Assembly: GCA_022496805.1 (NCBI GenBank)
Contig: CM040088.1
Span: 6,076,001 to 6,140,000, forward strand
Origin: Pohlia nutans
Taxonomy: Eukaryota; Streptophyta; Bryopsida; Bryales; Mniaceae
Length of the DNA: 64,000 nt
Direction: 5' to 3'
In this document: positions 23,864 to 35,670 of the stretch, piece by piece
Numbering within the stretch: position 1 is the stretch's first letter
Layout: each line of letters begins with the position of its first letter
Translations under genes and position numbers: made by a program
The notes under the pieces: generated by a model
Told to the model about the DNA's origin: nothing
The model's database searches: none
The model's input: only the letters and a program-made list of their open reading frames with translations

Positions 23864-24329
23864 TTAACTCCTAAGCTCCCAATAGACCATTTTTTGGTCG
23901 CTACCCATTTTCTCGGGCTGCTCAGGCCCAAACAATAAATTTTTTTGCAAAATAAAAAATGTGATGACATAAGTAAACTAGTCTCTTTTCCAATGCAATT
24001 GGAATTATATCCATCCGATCAAAACTCTGTTTAGGAGAATTTTTCAAAGTTAAACATTTCAATGCTGAAAAGGCAGCTACAATTCTTTGGTTAGGCTTGT
24101 TGAAAAATCCAAGCTAATAATATTCATTGCACACCTCAGAAGAACTTCTGTCAAGTTTATTAGCCAAACGGCAAAGAGTTTAAAAAATAAAAATAAATAA
24201 ATAAATAAATCGATGTTTAGGGTTCAGCTAGCGACTAAACCCTTTTTTTTGCACTCTTTGTTTCTTTTTAGGGTTTAGCGTCAAGACGACAAGTTGAACT
24301 CTAAACGAAGAACAACAAAAAATAAAAAA

Positions 24330-24360
<31 letters not shown>

Positions 24361-24786
24361 TTTTTCTTCTTTGCAACCGGTGTGGGATCTGCGGCCGCCA
24401 AAAGAAGAAAAAAATGAAAAAAAAAATTATGAAGAAAAATAGAAGAAAAGGAAGAAGACAAGAAAGAAAACAAGAAAGAAACAAGAAAAAAGAAAAAAGA
24501 AAAAAGAAAAAGATAAAAAGAAATGATAAAAGAATAGATAAAGATAAGGATAATAAATCAATAAGATAATTATTTGTTTACTATGTAAGTGATTGTAGAA
24601 AGACAAAAATTTGTTGTTTTTTAGAGAAATTTGTAAACAAATCTTTAAAGCCAAATTTGCTCTTGAAACGAGCGCACTGCGCCAAGTGCATAAATAGCGA
24701 ATTGCGTGTTCTAGGTGAAAATTTGCATTTGACTGAAAAACCAACAAATGTGATTATATAGGACTCTTTAGACGCTTAGGGGTTTA
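23864..24786. mobile_element. TTAA element, 923 bp, with foldback-derived interior
   Basis: Left end TTAACTCCTAAGCTCCC. The right end (inward) is TAAACCCCTAAGCGTCTA, where the last TTAA has become TTTA. It shares TTAA 23864-23867 with the element before it. The interior from about 24215 resembles one arm of the foldback at 30851-31697. Also contains (AAAT)n near 24190 and (ATT)n near 24333-24358. Confidence 0.65.
24215..24710. repeat. half copy of the foldback repeat
   Basis: Begins GTTTAGGGTTCAGC, contains GCGGCCGCC, then a long purine-rich run, and ends GCCAAGTGCATAAATAGCGA followed by ATTGCGTG. The same order occurs in the right arm of the foldback at 30851-31697, whose outer end is nearly the same. 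It is apparently one arm of a related element. Confidence 0.65.
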
Positions 24787-25363
24787 TGAAGACCTTTAGT
24801 ATTTGACAAGGATCACCTCTAGGCCTTTTAATTTACGGTGAGGGTATTGCTCTTAATTAGAAACAATTAGGAGCATATGATCAATCCGGAAAAACTAAAT
24901 AACATCTATCCACAACAAAGAAGAGAAAATTCACTTGGTTGCCTTTGAGATGGAACAAAACATCCATTAGTTTTGAAAGTAAAATAATTATAATAAACAC
25001 GTTAGAGCAAATTTATACTAAGATCACATTGTTAGCATATTTTCTAATATCATATACATTCCAAATATATGTCTCAATGTGTACATACGTGATTGTATAG
25101 CTTCAACATATCTCGTTTTGAACACATGTGATAGTAAATTCTTATAATGGAGTGGCTTACACAAAGATCAAAATTAAGCGAGTGGTTTACACAAAGATCT
25201 TACAAGAAAACAATAGAATTCAATAGTACTTTATTTTGTTGGACGTGGCTTTGAGAAACGAGGGCCCGAACAACATGTATGAGATTGTCCAAAATCGGTA
25301 GCTTTATCGTGCATTTTTGGCGTACAGCCTTGAACAAATGAACTCTAAATTCATGTCAACTTT
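24787..25363. other. unannotated AT-rich spacer
   Basis: No gene or element recognised. A short direct repeat (GTGGCTTACACAAAGATC / GTGGTTTACACAAAGATC) lies around 25150-25199. Confidence 0.45.
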
Positions 25364-25545
25364 TTGACCCCTAAATAGCTAGAGTCCTCTCCAAATTTGG
25401 AGAATTGTAAAAATATATTTTAAAATGCATCTAAAAGGGATATTTTGAACTTGATGTATGAATAAAAGATGTAAATTTTAGATTTTGTCCATACATTTAA
25501 ATCTATCACTCTTGTCACCAATATTTTTGTACAAAATTTGAAACT

Positions 25546-25686
25546 TAGGGCCTCTTTACACTAGGGGCGAGCGACCGTGATGAGAGAAATTTCAGCCAAT
25601 GGGAGGCCTAGAAACCGAGAAGACCAATTTCTCATTGGTTGAAATCTCTCTCCTCACGGCTTCTCGCCTCTAGTGCAAACAAGCCT
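25546..25686. mobile_element. hAT-like hairpin MITE, about 141 bp
   Basis: Almost the whole element is an inverted repeat: about 57 bases from AGGGCCTCTTTACACTAG pair with the right arm, which read inward is AGGCTTGTTTGCACTAG. The loop is about 24 bp. Once the later insertion is removed, the flanking octamers are TTGAAACT and TTAAAATT (6 of 8), compatible with a decayed 8-bp hAT target duplication. Confidence 0.7.
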
Positions 25687-26905
25687 TTAACCTCTTAACG
25701 TCCAACCATGCATTTTTGAATTGATGAATAGAATCAACCGTTGTTTTCTCATCCGTCATGCACTTTTTGCAATGTGGATTTTTTACTGTAGATTTAACCC
25801 CTAAAGGTCCCTAGCTTTTTTGGGCTTAAAATCATCATCGCTTTTGATGTGTTATAGGTCTAAATGTAAGTGAGGTATAGAAATCTCAACCGTACAATCT
25901 TGTAACATACATGTTGCAAATCATGTGGATCAATTTTGGGATCATTTGGCCATATAGATTGCAAGATCATAGTGTTTTAGTGCTAAAAAAGGATGCTGAA
26001 ATTTTCCTAGCAACACAGTTAGAGGTGAAATTCGTTTTCAAAATTACTCAAATGAAAAAACGTTGAACTATAAAGTTGTTCAAAATCATCATATAAACAC
26101 ATTAGTACCAAAAAATCCTCATGAAAAAATTTAATGTGCTCTAAAATGGCCTTGCAATGTCAAAAAGTAGCCCGAAAAGTGACCCATTTGAACCAAAAAG
26201 CAAAAAGTGTCCAAACTAGACCCGTGCACTAAAATGACTCCCAAACATTCATAAAAACATGGATTGACCTGAAAATTTTACCATGATAACTAGACTTCAA
26301 GGGGAATTCAACCCAACAAGTTTTATTGAAAACGGATATGGGATGAAGGAGATACAAGCCCCCGAAGTTGCTGCCATCAAAATTCACAGAACTGTTCAAA
26401 AAAAACATACCTACTTTCAAATGATCACCAAAACTTCAATTCATCTTGGATTGATTTGAAATTTTTACCACCCATTCCATACATCATGCGGGGAGTTTTT
26501 TCAAAATTTCAGCAAAATCAGACACGTTTTGCAAAAGTTACAGCTCTTTGAAGGTGACTGTACCCCCAAAAACGTCCAAAATATGGACGCCGGGACGCTT
26601 AGGGGTTAATAAGAAGTTGACTTCATGCATGTGTCAAAGGAGATGATTTGTGAAATTTGTATGCCTCATTTCATATTGCCGTGATTCACTTTTCCTCATT
26701 TCCTCGATTGTATTCCTCGTTTCAAATTTTATATAGAAATATTGGTGATTGCAATCATAGACATGAGTGTCCGGAAAGAATCTAAGATTCATAATGTCCA
26801 ACTTTTATTCATACATCAAGTTCAAAATATCCCTCTTAGTTGCATCTTATAAGACATCTTTAAAATTCTCCAAATTTGAACATGGTGAAGACGCTTAGGG
26901 GTTAA
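25687..26905. mobile_element. TTAA element, family alpha, internally deleted and interrupted
   Basis: Left end TTAACCTCTTAACGTCC, right end (inward) TTAACCCCTAAGCGTC. Without the nested element 25794-26609 it is about 407 bp, against 577 bp for the copy at 7413. The missing 170 bp come from its middle. The orientation is that of the 7413 copy. Confidence 0.8.
25794..26609. mobile_element. TTAA element nested in an alpha copy
   Basis: 816 bp. Left end TTAACCCCTAAAGGTCCC, right end (inward) TTAACCCCTAAGCGTCCC. The host sequence around it reads GTAGATTTAA before and TTAATAAGAAGTTG after. The uninterrupted relative (reverse complement of about 27182-27210) reads ATAGGTTTAATGGGAAGTT, with one TTAA. 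The insertion therefore duplicated exactly TTAA. Confidence 0.9.
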
Positions 26906-27289
26906 AATTCAAAATTCTTTGGTAATTGGATTACAAATAAGATATTGACAACCTATGAATGAAATTTGTTGTGTTAAGTTGAAATGTAATACTCTAAGTG
27001 TAGTGATTTTTTGGAGATTTTTTGGTTGCTTAAATATATGAGTTGACTTTTTCAAGAGCACTTTTGAACTATTTTGAACTAAGATCTTAGAATTTTTTGG
27101 TGAATCATTTCAACACAAAATGAGGCATAAAAATTTCACAAATTATCCCCTTTCTAATCGGTTCACACATGCATGAAGCTAACTTCCCATTAAACCTATA
27201 GTAAAATATCCACACTGCAAAAAATGCATGACGGATGAGTATTTGTGTATGAAATTTGTACATTGTTTTAAAAATGGATGCATGGGCAA

Positions 27290-27832
27290 TTAACCCTGAA
27301 ACGTCCCGATACAACATTGTTTCCAAAGGTTTGTTATAAAATGTTTGATGAAAAACAAAAATGGAGTTGATGTACAAAGTAAAGTTTTAAAATGTCAATG
27401 TGAAGATCACATCTGTACAGTTGGATTCATCATGATTTTTATTGATATTTTTTAATTAATTTTGCAAGGATTTTTCTTGAAATCCAATTTAAAATCCAAA
27501 ATTAACCAAAAAAATTATAAATATTGTAATGAAATTGGAATAACATGCACTACGAGATAGTATGATTTCCATTATTTGATTCTATTTATTTTGAAAATCA
27601 TGTTTAAGGTCTCATGTTTTGAACTAAGAATGAAACTTGACATAAACCAATTGGGTTGATTTTCAAAAATTCATAATATCTTATTTTGAAGATATGTACC
27701 ATACAAACGATAGTCAACTCACAAGAACCAAGAGAAATTTGAATGGATGAAAATTGTCCATGTATGTAATCAGGACAATAATTTGAATATGTTCATTGTC
27801 CACTATGTAGACGCAGGGCCTCAGAGGTTTAA
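27290..27832. mobile_element. TTAA element, family beta copy 2
   Basis: 543 bp, homologous end to end with 1854-2396. Left end TTAACCCTGAAACGTCCC, right end (inward) TTAAACCTCTGAGG. Its left TTAA is shared with the alpha element before it. Confidence 0.85.
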
Positions 27833-28859
27833 GGATTAAAAAGGATGGATTTTTTTTTTTTCAGTTTTTTTTATATATATACTTTTTGTTTTGGCGTTAG
27901 TTATATTGTACTATAAATCACATAGATGGAGAATATGAGTGTTGTTATTAATTCGTACGTGCACCAATGTATAAAATCTGTAAGATATGTCATCCAAAGT
28001 TATCAAGATCTTACATTATTTTGGAATAGCAATGAAGAAATCACAATGAAAACACTTTGAAAGGTAAGGCTTGATGCTCATAAAATGAATACGTCATTTA
28101 AATCATGTCGACATGGAGATATAAAAATTCAATTGGTTTGAGAAATCATTAGAAACAATTTTGGGGCCTTCAAAAGGTCCCTTCTATTTGGAATGTGCAT
28201 TGATTGATCTCATGCAAATATTAATTAATTAAAAAATCAAAAATAATTTTTTTTTAATTTTTTTTAAAATGAAATATATTTAAAAATATTTAAAAATAAG
28301 AAACATAACAATAAAATCATGATGTGAACATCAACCGTCTATGTAAGATTGGATTTTTCTAATAAATTAATAATAATTTTCCTATTCACATTAAACCGCA
28401 TCTCATAAGCTTCTAGAGGCCTTAAAACTTCTTTTTTTAATGATTTTCCATATTAAAAACATATTTTTTGAAAACATCTGTCATCCTCCACAAAATTGTT
28501 TACAAAGCATTTATTTCCATAGTGGAATTATAGGATATGGTTTTTATAAACTTTGAATTTGATATCCATCCAAATGTTTCTAGAATTTACAAAATACTTA
28601 ATTAAAAGGCATTCACCAAGGACGTTAAATCTAATAATAAAGTTTTGAATGGATTTTTATGTTTGTGATTTGTTGTGTAAAACACATTATTGTTATATGT
28701 GTAGGATTTTTTAAATGAACAATGCTTCTCTAAGGCCTTTAATGTATGGACATTGCATGGAATCATACAACATGGAGTTGTTACAAATGACATGGTGTTC
28801 TATAGAATGACTATTTACTATATGAGAAATGTGTTAGAAATAGTGTAGTTTTTTTTTAT
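27833..28859. other. AT-rich spacer
   Basis: No gene or delimited repeat recognised. Long poly-T runs are present. Confidence 0.5.
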
Positions 28860-29225
28860 TTAACCCTTAAACGTCGAGGTAAGCCCCATGGGCTTATTTA
28901 TGAGAGAATAATGAAGAAAAAAGTGGATTTTCTCAACCAAATCAAACGAGGATTGGTGCGTTGGAAAGCTTCTGAAAAAGCGATCTAGATTCCAAATTTG
29001 CGCCTCATTTGAGAGATTGTGGAATCGTTGGTAAGCAATCAAAGTTATCAAATTGAACAGGTTTTGAGGTTGGGGCAGCTGAGGTGCCGCAGTGCTACAG
29101 TGCTGCCCAGTAGTGCCTAGCAAGCCGTTTTTGCATTTTTTTTGTTTTTTTGTTTTTTTTCCCTCCGGAAATTTAGATGCCTTCCGGGCTGCCCCGCTCA
29201 GGCCCTCTTGACGTTTAAGGGTTAA
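28860..29225. mobile_element. TTAA element, 366 bp
   Basis: Left end TTAACCCTTAAACGTCGAGG, right end (inward) TTAACCCTTAAACGTCAAGA. Both ends agree over 16 bases without a gap. The interior is GC-richer around 29080-29210. Non-coding. Confidence 0.88.
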
Positions 29226-30850
29226 CTAATATTTTTTTAAAGACACTAACACTTTTCTATAATGTTTTTGTAGGCATTTTTATAAAAGGGTGTGGTGGAA
29301 AATGTTGTCACAGGCATCGGGTATTGACATTTTGTGGACTTTGGGTTATTGTACCTAAAAGGTATATATTACAAGGACGTGAAATTTTGTAGTAAGTTAT
29401 GTAAATTTAAGTCGGCTGCATTTGTCTATTTTTTCAACCCCTAATTTAAAAATAAATAGGATGAATTGGGGGATTTCGCATTAAATATGGTGTGGAGTTT
29501 TTTCAAATATGTAGTGTTTTTCATTGATGAAAACGCTAGTTTCGTGGATCAGTTTTTTTCTCATATCCTCGTACCTAAGCCATGATGTTTTTGAAATCAT
29601 TTTTCTAAAAAAAATATTTTTAATTCTTGGAAAAATATAAGTAGGCTAAAATTCAGGAAGGGCGTAATGAGTGGTAAATTCATGTGACATGACAAACTTA
29701 AAACTTGAAATTCCTCATCTACTTGTATCTTAATACATACATGTTACCAAATTTCTAAAAATTGGCCACCTTTCATTGAAATGTAACTATAACTCACTTT
29801 TACTATATACAATATTTTACTATGATATTGTAATTGATCGTAAAGTTTCTAAAATAAACTTGGTTTGAAATTTTCTTTTCAAAAATGTCTTAGTTATAAT
29901 AAGTAAGGTCTAATTGGAGATCCATGTCTAACTAAAGACTTTTGAAAACTCGCTTTATATCACATTTATGGTACGGATGTGGTCATTGAATTTCAAAACC
30001 AAGACCATATCCTATCATGAAAACACTCTTGTAAGGCATAAAATGGATACAAAATATATAGTGTATTATGTTAGAATTGTTTATTTAGAAATGCTAATAT
30101 ATTTGCTTCTACATCTTATTTTCTGTAAAGCAAATAAATACAAAAAATAATAATAATCAGCCACCAAAAACACAAGTCTTGATCAAAACAACGATACAAA
30201 CAAATATCAACTTTTTTAGAAGCACCAAAAATATGACAATAATCTAGTGGCGATAGTAAAGTTTTTTGAATAAAAATAATTAATGCATTAATTTTTCAAA
30301 TTTAGAAAACGCAAACGCAACTCAAAAACAACCATGACTATAATAGTTAAGATCCACAAAATTGTACAAAAACAACTAAAAAATGGATAGGAACTAAGTC
30401 GCAAAATCTATGTGACCTAATTTTTTATCATGTAAACCAATTAGGCACATATTAAATACTTCCATATAAATGAAGTCTTATGCAATATACAATTTTCAAA
30501 CGAACAATATACAAAACCTCAAATCTCACATGTGAGTGATGTAAAGAATTTCTAAATTCATAATCAATTGCAAAATTATATATAAATAAGGATTAGGATC
30601 CAAACAATGTTGAAAAGTTCAACTTTTTAAGATAGATGTTGCAATGAGACAAACGCATTGATAATGGAAGTAGGTATTGTGAATGCAATTGCAAAGAAAA
30701 CTTACTTAGGAAAAGCAAAGAGCCGTGTAGCAAAATGTAAATGGAACGCATTATGTTTTAGGAAGAGAGGTAAAAAAAATTCAATTGTCTATATGGGAGA
30801 ATATAATGACCACCAATCAGATTCCATCTTTTATTTTTCTATCCCTTCTA
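29226..30850. other. AT-rich spacer
   Basis: No gene, RNA or delimited repeat recognised. Confidence 0.5.
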
Positions 30851-31697
30851 AACACGCAATTTGCTATTTATGCACTTGGCCAAGTGCGCTCATTTCATAA
30901 ACATACTTGACTTCAAAAAAAATTGGTTAAAAAGTTCTCTAAAAACATCAATGTTGTCATTCTACAATCACTTAAATTGTAAATAAATAATTATTTTTTA
31001 ATTATTTTAATTATTTTAATTATTTTTTATTCTTATCTTTATCATTTATTTTATCTTTTCTTTTTTATCTTGATTTCTTTCTTGTCTTCTTTCTTGTCTT
31101 CTTTCTTGTCTCCATCTTGTCTTTCTTCTTGTCTTTCTTTTGTCTTCCTTTTTGTCTTCCTTGTCTTTTCTTTCTTCTACTTTTTCTTCAGTTGTGGCTG
31201 CTGAACTCTAAACAATGGGAGCAGCGGCCCCAGAATTTATTTTTATTTTTATTTTTTGGCGGCCGCCATTTAGGGTTCAGCAGCACCCCATGGCCAACCT
31301 TAAAATTTTATTTATTTATTTATTTTTGGGTTTGCTCCCATTGTTTAGGGTTCAACCGCCACAACTGAAGAAAAAGTAGAAGAAAAAAAAGACAAGGAAG
31401 ACAAAAAGGAAGACAAAAGAAAGACAAGAAGAAAGACAAGAGGGAGATAAGAAAGAAGACAAGAAAGAAGACAAGAAAGAAGACAAGAAAGAAATCAAGA
31501 TATAAAAGAAAAGATAAAAGAAAAGATAAAAGAGAAGATAAATATAAGAATAAAAAATAATTATAACAATGTAAGGGATTGAAGAAAGACAATAATCATC
31601 GTGTTCTTAAAAAAAAAGTTAAACCAAAAAAATTATGCGCTTGGGGACCAAGTGCTTGATTATATGGCCAAGTGCGTAAATAGCGAATTGTGTGTTT
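30851..31697. mobile_element. foldback element with about 370-bp arms
   Basis: The left arm (about 30851-31226) is the inverted copy of the right arm (about 31334-31697) around a roughly 107-bp centre. The outer ends read AACACGCAATTTGCTATTTA and, inverted, AACACACAATTCGCTATTTA. The inner ends share CTAAACAATGGGAGCA. The left arm is a long pyrimidine run (TTTCTTGTCTTC repeats) and the right arm a purine run. A related half copy lies at 24215-24710. No coding frame. A transcript would fold into a long hairpin. Confidence 0.85.
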
Positions 31698-33813
31698 CTA
31701 TTGTCAAATCATAAGTATATATTTTTCAAAAGTGCTTTTTAGAAAGGATTTAGTAATAAATTTAGGACTATCTTTGAGAGGATTTCAATTTAAAAGCGTT
31801 TTTATAAAATTGCACCACATATCCTTCTTGTAAGTATCATATTTAGAATGGTCCAACATCTTTGATTTTAAGAGTTTGAGGTAAATTGTTTTGCACAAAA
31901 TTTTAATACAAATCTAATTAGTTTTGAGTAATAATCAATTTTAGAAATCTCTCCAAACTCTATAAATCTGATAGAACGATTTGTGGAATTGCTTTGCATA
32001 AATTATTTGTGATACTTAACTCCTAAAGTAATAGCCCCATAGTCACATAGCCAAACATCAATTCAAAATTCAATTTGGCCTTTAAGATTATATTTTGTAA
32101 TCTTTTCACACGAGAGATTATAATTTCCACAAGCGTAAAAACATTGCAATGCTTTTGTCAAAAACTACAAATATTACTAATTTTATTGTCAAAAGAATAA
32201 ACAATTTGAAAAATGTAACCAAAAAAATATAATTAATTTGTATACTATGTTTGCAAATACAAGTAATAGTAAAAAATAATGAAAAATGTTTTGTAGCAAT
32301 TTATTTTTACATGCTTAAACATCCTTGAGGACAGCCTTCAATTCAAATTAGTATTGTCATCCTTGATTTAGCGTTCACATAACTAAATAAATAAAAGTTA
32401 ATATTTTAAATAATGAAAAAAAATATTATGAGTTTTGACTATTTTAGGTATATTGGTAGAGAAAAATATGTGTATTGTGTTCTTAAAAACAAAATTAACA
32501 AAGAAAATTATATCAATTACACAATATACTAGAAAATCTAAAATATCTACATAAAAATCAAGTTAGAATCAAAGACAACTATTCATAATTATAATTTTGA
32601 ATACATTAAAAAAATAAAAATAAAATAAAAATAAAATAAAAAAAATATATATATATATATATATATGTAGTATAACATTGTGAAATGCAGATTTTGACAT
32701 AGAACTTGCAATTGCAATAATTTACCAAAAAAATTAGAGTTTAACTTGTTGATATTTGATTAGTTACTCAAACCAAATACAAAAAATGAATCTATCATGG
32801 GCCAAAATTCCAACCTTGAAGGATTAACAAACTTCATTATTTAGATTCCATTTTGTATTTTCCAACGCAATTTAAATTGGTATTCATATCCCTTGCAATT
32901 CGACATATTTTATATTCCCTCTGTTAAAAGCTCACGTTGCATATAAATTTGAGATTTAAGACAAAAATAGAGCCTGTGTTGAAAGGGACGAAACGCAATG
33001 ACAACTTTTGGAACTATGTGTCTCTATAGAAAGAGATGAAAAATGTAAGAAGGCAATGTAGGAAAGCAACACTATGAATGAATAGGAGTCAATGGAGTGA
33101 ATGGGGACTCTTAAATCGAAGCAAAAAAAAATGTTGATTTGGAGTTTTATTATGAAACGGAGAGAGTGTGTCTTATAGACATTTCGGTGCATGAAGTAAT
33201 CTACAAATTCTAATGTATTTATGTGGTATTCAACTGCATAGATAGGATCTACATGTTGTGCATCACAACTTAGACACATTTTATAACACATTCAATTTAT
33301 GACAAAAACCCCAAGAACTTAAGGGTGAATCGTTCCTTTTTTTTAAATTTTCCATTAATGTTGTGTCTTTCAAGTCATTTTGCAAATAAACTGAAATGAT
33401 ACGTAGAAATTATGAGACAATGTCAAAGAGTTTATCGGTACCTGGAAATTTTTTGAAGTGAAATCTATACCCCAAATAGATATCAACACATGGTGTGCTA
33501 GTACTTAATGTACCTCGTGACCAAGCCTAGATCGAAATCATCATACATGTGAACACGGCATGTGAATTCTTTGAAATCATGCATACAAACACTTTAGCAT
33601 CATGTGAATAAAGAAAGTATGATTTTGGAGCATAAAACAACCACTTTCATCACATCAAGTCTAAAATCTAAAAATTAAAAAAATTTAAAACATTTAAATT
33701 ACGACAATGGAGTTCTAGGTACAATCACAAACTTTCTTTTTTATATTGTTTAATGCATAAACAACGACGAAATAATTGACATGTTGTTAGTATTGAAATA
33801 GTGGTTCAATGGT
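31698..33813. other. AT-rich spacer with microsatellite
   Basis: Holds an (AT)n tract at about 32646-32667. No gene recognised. Confidence 0.5.
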
Positions 33814-34150
33814 GTTGAAACAATAGAGTTAACCGAAAAGAAGGCCATGGAACCTCCCTTTTCAACCTCCTTCTAACCTCTCTTTTCAGGTATAGTTGGG
33901 TTGAATAGTGTCGTGTCATAACTTGTCCCCTTGTGGGCCATGGGCTTGGAGCTTTGGTAGGAGGTGTGGGAGTCATTACGAGGTGTGGAGATTCTTGGCA
34001 GTGGCTTGCTTTAGATTGTCTCCCAACTCATCGTGAACTAGTTTTTGGTCTATTTGTATTTCCATATGAGTTCAAGAGGAGTTCAAGAGGAGTTTGCTAA
34101 AACTTTCCTCTTTGAGCTGACTTTTCGGTTAACTCTAATATTGTTCCAAC
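33814..34150. repeat. solo-LTR-like or MITE-like inverted-end repeat
   Basis: The ends share GTTGAAACAAT plus AGAGTTAACCGAAAAG (left) with the inverted right end, where three extra bases sit between the two blocks. The first base before it is T, so the left end reads TGTTG as in LTRs. No 5-bp duplication was found, so both readings stay open. Confidence 0.5.
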
Positions 34151-35363
34151 GCAAAATACAATGCCCACTATTTTAGAACATTGTCTTGTAGGATTCGATG
34201 ATGTAAGAAAGGAAAACACATACGGTGAAATGGCATTGTTAGGTATCGTACTCAAACAATTGTTTTATACGCTATGCATGTATTATAATTTTGACTATTT
34301 TCAACATTATATAGTCCAAATTTAATACATGGGTGGAGAGAAGTTTGTGACTGTTTTCAAGCATCTTGCATAATCTTAAAGTTACAACAACATCCTATAG
34401 AAATATGGAAAATCATGAGATTCCCACTAACCAAAATTAAAATGTGTACTAGAACGGAGATGTGCTTCACTCACTTTGGAGAATGTTTGACAACTATGAC
34501 ACTTCTAAGTGCAAGCTATGAATTTTTTTTGAAACAGAGCTAATCCTGGAATTGGTAGGGTGCATTGTTTAGATGGATACCATAGCCTAGTAGCATCTTC
34601 GGCACTTTTTTTGCGGAATATTTATTTATTCTAAAATATATATATTTAAACGAATATTCTCTTAAATCCATTTTTCTTTTACAATTTTTTTTGAAAAAAG
34701 GATTTTCTATAATTTTTGGCATTTATTTCTATAATTATTTTCCACCAAAGTTGCTACCGGGCTCTAATATACACGGTTCATGGGCATAATGGCCTATTGG
34801 TTTTAGGTGATTGCTTGCACTAAATTATATAATAGAATACTTTGTTATTTAATAGACTAGGAAATTGTTTCAAGATTTGACAAACCTTTCATTTTGAAAA
34901 ATTGTATAAAATTATCTACCAATAACTAAAATATGGAACTGGATCATATCTTCACGATATTTTCTTCTCTATCTAAAAAAATAAGTCCCTACACAAATTC
35001 TCATTTCTAATATGCAAAAATTATTATTTTCTCGGTTTATTGTATTTACAGTATATTTCACAACATTTAAACAAGATACATTTACCCTTGGAGAGTCACA
35101 AAATGTGTGAAATACATCCAAAACTTTATAACCCCTCCTTTTTGGGTTATAATTAGTTACATTAACGGTCTAGATGGCACCTCCTAGTTCCTTCAACAAT
35201 TACTTGGTTGTCAAGGTGGGTATAGATAATATTCAAAAATATACAAATGATGCTTGTTTTTGAATGTCTAACAAAATAATTTATCAGCTAATTTTGCATG
35301 TTTTATTATTAATTTAAGACTATTATTAGGAATGTGCATTGCTTGATAAGATAGAGCTATCAG

Positions 35364-35412
<49 letters not shown>

Positions 35413-35670
35413 TTTAGACATAGTGGCACAAGTAGGGTGGCTTACCATAATACGTTTAGATGGCATTTGAAAAGTTTAAGAACTCCATTGGACAACCTAC
35501 ACCAAAAAATCTCCACTAAACATTTTGCTCCTTTTACAAGAAGAGGCCGGTTTGTCCACACATGTCAATTGTTCAAGTCTTCAAATTTCAACATGTATCG
35601 ATTTCCCTCTAAATTGAAGTTTGTACAAGTGAATTTCCTTCAAATCCAAAATTCCACCTAATAGAATTGT
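34151..35670. other. AT-rich spacer with long TA microsatellite
   Basis: A (TA)n tract of about 40 bp lies at 35369-35409. No gene recognised. Confidence 0.5.

Larger units (their letters stand above)
17972..23867. mobile_element. TTAA element split by a copia insertion
   Basis: The left part, 17972-18096, starts TTAACCCCTAAGCATCC. The right part, 23754-23867, ends at a TTAA whose inward sequence is TTAAGCGTCTAAAACGCC. Between them sits the copia element at 18097-23753. Removing it and one target copy leaves about 234 bp. The right end lacks the CCCCTAA that normally follows TTAA, so it is eroded or rearranged. It abuts the 23864-24786 element through a shared TTAA. Confidence 0.6.
25364..27293. 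mobile_element. TTAA element, family alpha, interrupted by later insertions
   Basis: The two outer pieces, 25364-25545 and 26906-27293, join into one alpha-family element of about 570 bp in the same orientation as 57739-58323. The left end is TTGACCCCTAAATAGC (TTAA changed to TTGA). The right end (inward) is TTAATTGCCCATGC, lacking the usual CCCCTAA. Between the pieces lie a hairpin MITE (25546-25686) and another TTAA element (25687-26905), itself split by a third. This makes three levels of nesting. Confidence 0.75.

Noticed and set aside
24215..24290. TTTAGGG motifs suggesting telomere sequence
   Set aside because: Only isolated single copies of the heptamer within the foldback-related repeat; no tandem array.
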